This document shows positions 1 through 10,126 of a DNA stretch of 14,181 nucleotides, in pieces. Both the position numbers and the translations under genes were made by a program. Position 1 is the stretch's first letter. Every line of letters begins with the position of its first letter. The stretch is from Phoronis pallida (lineage: Eukaryota > Phoronida > Phoronidae), in contig JAOXYC010093335.1 of assembly GCA_028565715.1 (NCBI GenBank), forward strand, positions 1 through 14,181, in the 5' to 3' direction. Below the pieces are notes generated by a model. That model made no database searches. It was not told the DNA's origin and saw only the letters and a program-made list of their open reading frames with translations.

Positions 1-40
1 TAGTGCTGATTCAAAGAGTGGTGGAAAAGATTTCCACCAG
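1..40 (+). CDS. CNOT1: CNOT1 exon 1 of window (5' end cut or unresolved)
   Basis: Codons start at base 2 and read [13 protein letters not shown], matching the vertebrate CNOT1 stretch ending GKDFHQ near residue 70. The donor GTAGGT follows at 41, phase 0. Base 1 is the last base of the preceding codon if the exon continues upstream. A TAG at 1-3 could instead be a splice acceptor; one window edge cannot decide this. Confidence 0.88.
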
Positions 41-3000
41 GTAGGTCGCAATTAACAAATTATTCAAAATGTTTTGATGGGATTGAAGTCCTGGAAATTC
101 ATGGCGTGACATGGTGTCAATTATTTTATACTGACTTTATATAAACTTGATGGTGACTGACTGATAGTGATAGTTTCACAAAGTAGATTATTAGAAGGCT
201 CGTGTTGATTGGTTTTGTGGCGGTATTCATTTGAAGAAATACTTGTGGATTATGATGAAATAATTGTCATTTCATCAAATAAACTTCACTAGATCTTACA
301 GTTTAACAGTTGTTTAAGTTTTTATGTTTTGTCAAGTATTATAATTTTTGTAATCTTGTCAATTGATATTTAATGGTTTTTATTCATTTCAGACCCAGTT
401 TTTGACTCAGGAGTGCAGCTCACTGATATCAAAGCCAAACTTTGTATCTATTTTGTGCTATTCCATAGACAACCCCCTCCATCATCAGAAGGTACATATG
501 TTTATTAATTTTTTTGGGTGGCTGGGTGCTCTAAAAAATGATAAATTTGTGTGAACTGGTTGAGGTAACAACTCTTTACATGTCTTTTAAGTCACAATTG
601 TTTTGATTAAAACAAAGATGTAATCACTTGAGATTTCCCCAAAAAATAAGGAACGTCTTTTGTAATTAATTAATTTAAAAAATGATGACTGAAGTTTCCC
701 AGAATATGAGTGTTCAACATTTCTGGGTTTATTTTTAAGATTAATAAAATTCATCCTTCAGTCATTTATTTATGATTAAAATGAAGTTGCTTTCTCAAAT
801 AACTGATTTCACCATTACAATTTGTGAAATATTTATTTTTTGCAATTTTCAGACCTTACGACCATCGGTTCATCTTCTGTCGCAGCTGAGCAAACTTCTC
901 AAACTTTCCCGGGTTCAGGAGATTGTGTTTGGAGTTGCGTTACTTCAGTCATCATTCTCACAAACGAGGAGTTACGCCTTACAGTTTATCAAGCAGAAAC
1001 TACCAGACTTGTTAAGGTCTTACATAGACTCTGGTAAGCAGGGCTGCTCATGTTGGGAGATATATTTAAAAAGAGCAATCTTCATTAAATTCAAGACTTC
1101 TTGATCATTTATGATTTTATTTCCAACTTTCTCATACCGTCTGATTAACGAACGTTCATGTGCATCACATTTGAATAATAAAACTCCAATAGATATCATG
1201 CAACACAGCAATATTTCAAGACATGGACATTCGTTATTTAGACTGTATGAGAAGGTTGGAAATAAAATCATAAATCGTATCAAGAAGTCGTGAATTTAAT
1301 GAATTTTGTTTACGTGAAAACATTATGCCAAACTACACAAAGAGCAATCTATAGAAGTAATTGGGTATTCGTTAGTTCAAGCTGTGCCAATTGGAACATA
1401 TGGTGATGACCAAATTTGATTTATTTTGTTCTCAACACAGTTGCTACTAGTACCGTGATCACTGTGTTCTTTTGTTTAACTACAGATTATTAATTTGATT
1501 TCTGTGAAAAATAATGTTGCTTCAACTTATAACGCGTGAATATCAATTACTCTTAACTAGAAATAACACAATGCATTTTTTTGCTAATAAATCCATGTTG
1601 AGTATATTGAATATTTACAAACTATGTACAGTACAAACGTTTTGAAAAGTAACTTATTCCATCACCATATGTATAGTACAAACATTTTGAAAAGTAACTT
1701 ATTCCATCGCCATATGTATAGTACAAACATTTTGAAAAGTAACTTATTCCATCGCCATATGTATAGTACAAACATTTTGAAAAGTTACTTATTCCATCAC
1801 CATATGTATAGTACAAACATTTTGAAAAGTAACTTATTCCATCACCATATGTATAGTACAAACACTTTGAAAAGTAACTTATTCCATCGCCGTTGTGAGA
1901 GTGAATGACAACTGAAGCAAAGAAGTTTCAAACCAACTGGCAAAATATATTTAAGTAGAATTCGTGGGAAAGTTCATGTGTTGTGTTTTATCTACTACTC
2001 ACATGGCCAAAAACGAACATTTGCAATTACTCTTTTTCTATAGATACATCAGGTAATCAAGAAGGTGGTTTCCAAGACGTTGGTGTAGAGGTTCTTCACC
2101 TTCTAGTTACCAACTTACTCACTTCAGAAGACCAGTTTGGTATTGGAACAGAGCAAAAGGAGGCCTTTATATCCACTTTGAAAAAAGGTTTGTTTATTTG
2201 TACACTGAACACTGGTAATTGGGTATTGTATTTGTAAACCATTATAAGGCAGGTCATTTATGGGTGCCACAAGGTGCCTGTCATGTTGAAGTTGAACTTT
2301 GGTCTTGTCAATTTGAAACCCAAAGTTTGCCAATTTGAAACCCAACTTCCAACAGGGCTCAAGAATAATTGCATCGTGATTTGCAATAGAGCCAGGCGGA
2401 TTAGCTCAGTTGGTAGAGCGTCGGACACATAACTAAAAGGTTATGTGTTCAGATCCCGCCCCGGGCAGTCTGTTGTGTCTTTGAGCAAGACACTTTACTG
2501 GCGTTGCTCCAGTCGACTCAGCTGGGAATGAGTACCAGCTATGGCTGGGAAACTAACCTGCGACAGACTTGCGTCCTGTCCAGGGAGAGTGCCCTCACGC
2601 CACGGAAACCGGGATAGCATCCGGCCTTATGAGCTTAAAAGCTCCGGAAGGATTTAGTTTTAGTTAGATTTGCAATAGAGCAAAGATATACAGATACAGT
2701 ACCTGAAGTAATAATCTTGGGTTATTTGATGATGCTTTGTTGTTATTCTGATTGTTGTACTTGGATCTACCAGAGTGGTCTCTTTTGAAATGTTGTCAAT
2801 AGAAGATAAATGTCTGTGTTGAACTATTGCTTTATGTGTCCTGAATATCTGTAACAACCTAATGAATGACAACATTTGATTAGGAAGTTCTAATTTTAAT
2901 AAAATAAGAGATTAATACTTTGTGCAAATAGAAAACTCACCGATTCCATTTAAAATATACTCTGCAGGTTGGTAAGGTTATTTTGTATTTTAATATAAAT

Positions 3001-6000
3001 CAATTTATCACTTAACTACCCTTATATTCGAATTGATGTCACTTTGTGATATACTTTGTATTATCGCAAAGTGGAGTACACGAGTACTGAAACACGTGAA
3101 AAGCATTGTTCGCGACAGGTAAAGAATATTGAAATCCTCACATTTTCTCGCAAATTGGCGATGTAAAGTGATAAAATGATTCTTAAATTCATGGGAAGTA
3201 TACCACCTTTTATTGGATTCTATTTTGAAAAATCATAGAACTCGCCAAAGGCTCGTTTTCAAAATCTCATCCAATAAAAGGTGGTATTACTTCCCATTCA
3301 TTGTAAAAATCACTTTTTATCCACACCAAAACTTCATTTCGTAGAAGACCAATTTGATCGCTTTGGCTATTTTACTTCCTGCAAATTGCTAAAAGAGAAC
3401 TTACAGTTTGTTTAAACACAGTGTGGTGCAATATTCAAATTCAGTAATACAATAGCGCATAGCAGGCATGTTGAGTCTGAAAGCCAATAAAAATCTGATG
3501 ATTAATTATTACAAATCAACAGTAAAATTGCAATACAGTTGAGAATAAAAGGAAACCTGTCGATTATATCTTTAAGGATACCTGTGCATTTTCAGAAAGC
3601 CTCTTGCGTAACAGCTATTGTTTTCTCACTGTGGCTACTCACTTTATATTTGTTAGATTTCCCACCTGACCGTGTTCCAGTTGTCTTGGCACCGTTCTTA
3701 TACCCGGGACAAGTTGACTGCACTCTTGATAAACTTGAGTCGACAAGCATGCCTCAAACCATGGTATGTACAGTCACATGTTGTTTCTCTCTCTTATTGT
3801 AACTTCTTAGATCTTAGTTGGCATGAAACTACAATGAAAAATTTAGTTAATATGCAGGTAATAATTAATTTAGCCCTGATTCGGTATTTTAAAACATAGG
3901 TCTGTGCTGTATGAAACGCATGTATAATTAATGAATCGATTCTTTTCAATGTTTTTTTGAAACTTAAAATTCTCTTGTTATGAAATTTATTTGATCATGT
4001 AAAACGTTTTGCGGCAATATTTCAATGTCAAAGTTTGGTTAATTTCTGTTTCATCTCTATGCATGGGTGTATTACATTAAACCCTTATATATGTGTTGCT
4101 TTTTGTTTTGAAAACAACTTTTAAAACACTAAATCGTGGTTGCAATGGTAAATGTTATTTCAAGGTTAGAATAGAAAACTTCCAAGCCCATTTGAAATTA
4201 TTTTTGCAATGCCTGGTTGATGTATTCTGATTCTCCCAGACTGACTGCTTGATAAAGTTTTTGCGCCAGTTATTAGTTTGAAAGGGGGTTGTCTGTTTTA
4301 TACATAGTTCGGGTTTGAAAAAGGGTTTTTATATCAAGCCCGTAATATAACTTTATCTGCAGCCGTTTCTTTTGATTATTTCGTTCTATAATTACCAAGT
4401 GTATAACACTTAACTACATCCTCATTACACATATGGACCATTCCTCAAGGACAGGGAGATGGCTTCTTAAATGCAAAATTAACTTTTGAATTGAAAAGAC
4501 AACCTATTCTGCCTTTATGCATAATAATGTTTGGGAAAAGTTAGTTTTACAAAAAAAATTTCAATAAGCATTACTTTATGAGTTTTTGTGTAGTTGTGTA
4601 TAAATGTCCGTGTCGCATGAGACATTTTATTTACCATTTAAAATAATTAATTTGTCATTTTCAAATAGATATATCTGTTTATTTCAGATGGATGGTTCTC
4701 TAGCTGAGATGTTGCAGGAAGTTGGCTATAACTGCATGGCTAGGTATGTGTCTGTTGTTTTATCCAATCAACTGACCTTGACTATTATAAAGCACATACA
4801 AAAAGTGCCTTAAGACAATTTGAATGTTTCTTAGCAGAATTGTTTTCAAATTAAAAAATGGAGTAGTCTGATCGGTCATTTGTGCAACTTGATTTGTTTT
4901 ATCAGTTAAAATCAGTATAGCCGTTACCGGATGCATAATAAAATAGATAAAAACGTCATTAACTTCGTTTTTATCTGCTTTTTCAGTGTGGAGGAATGCC
5001 GCAATACACTGGTCCAGTTTGGCTGTCGTGAGATCACATCGCCGTCACTAGCCCGTGTTCTGGGCATGATGGCTCGTACACCTACTGGTCTCTCTGATCA
5101 CATCGCTGTACAGGTATCTCTATCATTTAGTGAATTATATGTCTTATTAGTTCTTACAAATATCTTGAACAGGGTCAATCAAAATGTTTACATGAGCTAA
5201 AAACAGACAACCAAAGGGGGAATGTCTGTGTTGGCCCACATGATCTGAACACATAAAAACTTTAATCCCAAAACATTTGTGGAGATTTTTCAAGATATGG
5301 CCTGCAAACCTTGTTTTATCTAATTAAGCCCTGGGTTCAAATCCAGTCAACTCATGCAATATTGTTCTGATAAAAACCGAAATCAGTGTATCTTGAAAAT
5401 TCAATGTTGTTTTCATTCCATAATTCCGATTAATTTATCCAGATTGCTGTCATAGTTTAAGGTTGTTAGGAAAGCTGACAATTGAGTTCGTCAAAGTTAA
5501 AGTTATCCATTGCTATAACTTATGAATGTGAAATTATCAACTATTGAATGAGGCCAATTGCTTTGGAATTGTTGTTACAAATTACATCCTTACATTCATC
5601 TGAACGAATAACTACCTTCTCTTCTCCCGGAAATCTCTATACAGGCAGCCTATGTGACTTGATGAAATATCTTGACAGGGAGTCAGGATGACTGAGATCA
5701 ACTGTAATGTATTAACTTTGTGTTTTCGATAAAGAATGAAGGTACTAACACGAATTAGCAACGCGCAAAATGATCGAACTGTGTGAAAGAAACATATGAA
5801 AACGTCGCTTTTCAATAATTGATAATTCTACATTCGTAAGTAGCGATGTATGCGTTTAAGTATAAAATTATATTCAACCAAACATGCATTATTCTGATAA
5901 CTGTAACTTTACTTCTATTTCCCGTTGTTAGTCAGTGAATGCACCAGGTGGCAGCATGTGGGGTGATAAACTAGACAAGGTGGACAGTGCTGGACTGAAC

Positions 6001-9000
6001 ACATGGAATGTTGACGTCTTTGTACAGGTCGTTCAGGATTTGGTGAGTGCTCTCATCATCAAGCAAAGCCTGATTTACTTTTGCCTGAAAACTCAACAAA
6101 CACTTGTCTATTCTCCAAATATGAATAGATTTGTTTCCATTCAAAAGTATTTCATTTTCAGCCGTAGATATTGTTTTAAAAGGTTTTATTGGTCTGTTAA
6201 ACAAAGTTCTGAAAGTATGATATAATTGTCACTTCATGGTTTCCAGTTGGGTGAAAAGTAATTTGGTTTTAACCCAGAATGTCACAATAGTTTTACAAGA
6301 ATGTGTACACAAAATCCATTTCTGACTTCTTGCCAGATCTTACTTAATGCAACTTTCGCTCTGTTGCAGGCTCCACATTTGAACTGGCGTGATGTGGTTA
6401 GTGAGCTTGACTACCCCGGGTTCAACGTGTCGGGCAAGACCGGCCTCCGCCTGCTCATCCAAGGATTACAGCGTGGTCTGAAGGAGGTGTTCCCCATCGA
6501 GCTCATCTACAGGCCGTGGAAGAACAGCGAAGGACAACTCTCGCTCTTCACCAATTTGTTGAAGCACACGGACGTGTTCTGTCTAGCTGACCACCCCTGT
6601 CACAGTGTTCAGCTTGATCTACTCAAGACACCCCCTGATGATGAGAACAGGGATATTGCCACATGGTTAGTGAGGATGATAAACTGATCTTCTTCAGGTT
6701 ACTTTCAGAGAATTTGCATAGCAGCTTGCTCTCAGTCTTTTATTTAACACTCAAGGCTTCAGTTAAGATGTTTGTGTAAAAAAAGACTTCACTGATTAGA
6801 CTAAGTGATTCGGTGTCATAAACTATTCGTCATTTCACTTGTGCCATTCAATAATTAGTAGGTTAAAGTCTGATGGGTGAAAAAAAATAGATGAATTTTT
6901 GAAAAGAAAGACAATGATATTCTCTGACTATTGCAATGACACAAACTTAAAAACTCAAGCTTTCAATGACTTGAGGTAACTTCAGTTAGTCAGACAGAGC
7001 CGGTTATGAGGATTCATGTGACAATTTAATCACATTCTAAAGTTGACTGGGTGCCACCTGTTCATACCACTGTGAAGATATAAATCCTGACCTTGTAATG
7101 TGTTTGCAGGAAATCCTTAGACCTGCTGGAAGTGTTATTACGTCTCTCTGATGCTGGCCTCTATACACCAGTGTCTGAACTGTTCAAGTTTCCAATCCAG
7201 CATTGTCCTGATATGCTCCTTCTGGGGCTCCTACAGATTTCTGTAAGTATTCACCATGTGTATGCTAAGAATGTTTGATGCTTGAATATGTACTAAATGA
7301 ATGTTTTTCCTCAACATAAATCTCTTATTGAGGCCATAAAAGTTTTGCAAGAGTTAACATCATGTACAGGGTGTTGTGTGGTGTTTTGCTATTGGGGCTC
7401 ATCCATTATCCATTGTTTGTGCAAGATTCAAATGCCAGAACCTGTACGATATGAAATGCTTTCAAATCAAGTAGAACTCTTTCATTCATTGTGCCGGCTC
7501 ACCTGAGTATCTTTATTTTTATTCTAGTGCCTCTTCACACAAAGTCACATGTTCAAATTTAAGTGATGGTTTCATTTATATAATGTATATTGTATTATGA
7601 AATATTGTGATTGTTTACAGCCCAACATGAACACATTGAAGCACGAGTTGATATCGAGTCTTATGCCAATCTTTCTTGGTAATCACCCAAACTCAGGAAT
7701 TGTGCTACATTATGCTTGGCACTGTCAGGTTAGTTGTATTACTTTCTTTGTGATCAATATTCCAGCAAGTTCATAAGTCTGATGAATAACAATAGACTAC
7801 CAAATGAAATGTGTGTTAAGTTGATAATTAGTCTTTATTACCGTATAACCCCGCAATTGAGCGCATGCGCCTATATGCGAAATAATGCATTTTGCTCTCA
7901 AAATTTGTAAATTCAAATTCGCGCAAAATAGGCGCATTGGCCTAAAGGTTCCGCGATTAGGCCCATGTTAACCGGGCGCTCCGGATATAAGCGCACTTTT
8001 GGCATAGCAATTTCAACACTCGCTTTAAACAAAGTTCTTGCAAAATAGGCACATGGGCCTATAGGTTCCGCATATAGGCGCGTATTCACGTATAGACGCA
8101 TGCGCTCATTTGCGGGGGTTATACGGTTGCAGTTTTACATGTTGTGGTTTCCCTTTTGTTATACCACATACGTAAGATTCATGTCATGCAATAAAAGCTT
8201 TGCAAACATGGAATAAGCTAAAGCTTTATTCAATGCTACGTGAAAGCTGTAGGCCAATCAACACTTAGCATGGTGGCGTCATTCTGCAATGCAGGAACTA
8301 CTGAAAACATTTTGGCAATATTTCTTTACTTTTCTCAATCGTTGTGGTATAAAAACCTTATTTCATGGAAATGCCGGTATTTAGTGGGCTCTCGACAGAC
8401 TTTTCGAGGCCGTATTTACCGGCTGGAGTCTGTCTTGATCAAATAACTCACTGAATAGTGGCATATACATGGCATAAGGTCTATTTTTTCAGGACAGTTG
8501 AACTCCTTAACCTGGCTTCTTAAAATCTTAAATTTTGTGAAGGCACTCAGCGACATTGAATGTGTGTAAAGCAATTTATTTGCTCCTGAAATCACGAAGC
8601 TTTACCTTTAGTTGAATAAAGGGGAAAATGATTTTGACTAATTACCTGTACCTGATTTTATATTTGACAGGGTCAGTCAAGCACAATCCGTTCAGTCATC
8701 ATGCACTCAATGGCGGAGTGGTACATGAGAGATCCCTTTGACCAGAGTAGGCTCTCGCGCATCCTGGATGTCTCGCAAGATCTCAAAGCCTTGTCCCTGC
8801 TACTAAATGCTACACCATTCGCATTTGTCGTCGACTTAGCTTGTTTAGCCTCAAGGAGGGAGTACTTGAAACTAGACAAGTGGCTTTCAGATAAAATCCG
8901 CGAACACGGGGTACGTTTGCCTGTGATCAAATTTTATTTTCACCTTTCAAAGCATAGTATACAGTTTTCTACAGTAATGATGCAGGCCAAAATGTTTGAA

Positions 9001-10072
9001 TAAAACGTTGTGTCATTTAGTCAATTATTATAACATTGATACAGTTTTCTGTGTCAAAATTGTCTGTACCTAACTTTCAATTCTGGTGTCTCTGGCTTGA
9101 AAGGACAAATTTGTATAAAACTCCACTGAAATCATTTCTTTCAAGTCATCTGACTTTACAATTTCTAATCCTTGTGTAAATGGTATCATCTCTGGTTACA
9201 GGAGCCTTTCATACAAGTGTGCACAAACTTCTTAAAGCGGCGCTGTCCCCAACCGGGTATGATGCCCAAGGATGACAGTCATATGAAGAGTCAACAGTTG
9301 CCCCCGGAGACGGTGGGCACACTCATTGGCTGTCTGCAGGCCTGTAATGGTTACGGGTATGTGTCGACAGTAAATATTGTCATGAGAAGTCAATCTAAAC
9401 ATTTGAGATTTAAATTTTCTTCAGAGCTTACTTGATCATGTATGCAGTGTTAGGCATATCAATTGGGACTTTGATTCTTATTCAAAAGGGTATCAGTCCT
9501 TCAATAAGAATATGACCATAACTTCTATCATGACAATTGTATTGAATTGTTAATGAACATGCGTTTCTGTTTGAAATATCTGTTGTTCAATTGGCCTTTC
9601 TTTACTTGTTCAGATGTTTTGTCATACCAAGAATTGTGGTGTGTGTATTAGGGCTATTTGAGCAAAAAAGGTATCCTAGGGGGGAAGGTTTAATTAATTA
9701 ATATGGGTAGGTGGGTATTTTCTGAATAAAATATATTAAGTATAAGAACAAAATCAATGTGGGTCTAAAGAAAAGTGCCTTCCCCCCCTGGGGATACTTT
9801 TTTTGCTGGAATAGCCCTTATTTTGATTTAATAATTTTACATGTTAACATTTCTGAGAGGCCTTTCATTTCATCCGTACTAACTTACTCAGCTTTTCAGA
9901 AATTTTGAGAATGTCCTGATGTGATGCATGATGAAACATGCAACATTTGAAGTTAATACTCCTGCATACTCCCCTGGAAGTTGAGAATGTTATTTGAATG
10001 AACAGTTCGGCAACCTTTGATAATAATCATTGTAAAGCACTTTGAATAAAAAGTGCTATATTTAGGCACCAA

Positions 10073-10126
<54 letters not shown>

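Larger units (their letters stand above)
1034..2043 (+). other. Intron 3 of window, with foldback and 45-bp tandem array
   Basis: GT-AG intron of 1010 bases. Contains a long inverted repeat (1081-1303) and a six-copy tandem repeat (1624-1891), described separately. The remainder is AT-rich and featureless. Confidence 0.88.
2188..3656 (+). other. Intron 4 of window, with SINE and foldback
   Basis: The longest intron, 1469 bases, GT-AG. Holds a short direct repeat (2309-2345), a SINE (2393-2666 with flanking duplications) and a foldback (3165-3318). The rest is AT-rich with nothing recognised. Confidence 0.88.

Noticed and set aside
1020-1293. Small genes on both strands (FPTFSY-type peptides)
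   Set aside because: The same peptide appears on opposite strands because of the inverted repeat at 1081-1303.
1624-1891. CRISPR array
   Set aside because: Units are contiguous with no unique spacers, and the genome is an animal's.
1624-1908. Repeat-protein gene on either strand
   Set aside because: The stop-free frames follow from a 45-bp unit divisible by three. It lies within an intron, and neither frame has homology or gene context.
2395-2466. A functional tRNA gene
   Set aside because: A and B boxes are present, but acceptor and T stems do not pair, the anticodon arm is altered, and the segment is the head of a longer unit bounded by perfect target duplications. It is a SINE head.
2660-2875. 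Minus-strand gene after the SINE
   Set aside because: Short, no homology, begins in AT-rich intron and has no supporting signal.
5612-5815. Minus-strand gene in intron 7
   Set aside because: 67 codons without homology, splice support or promoter-like sequence; expected by chance.
7297-7506. Small gene in intron 10
   Set aside because: No resemblance to any family I know; composition and position are those of intron sequence.
8394-8434. Hairpin GACAGACT...AGTCTGTC as a regulatory structure
   Set aside because: Only eight paired bases with a long loop; within chance expectation for a kilobase-long intron.
8240-8446. Extra CNOT1 exon or separate small gene in intron 11
   Set aside because: Exons 11 and 12 join cleanly in phase 0 with conserved HYAWHCQ-GQSS. 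The open stretch has no homology and no convincing splice sites.
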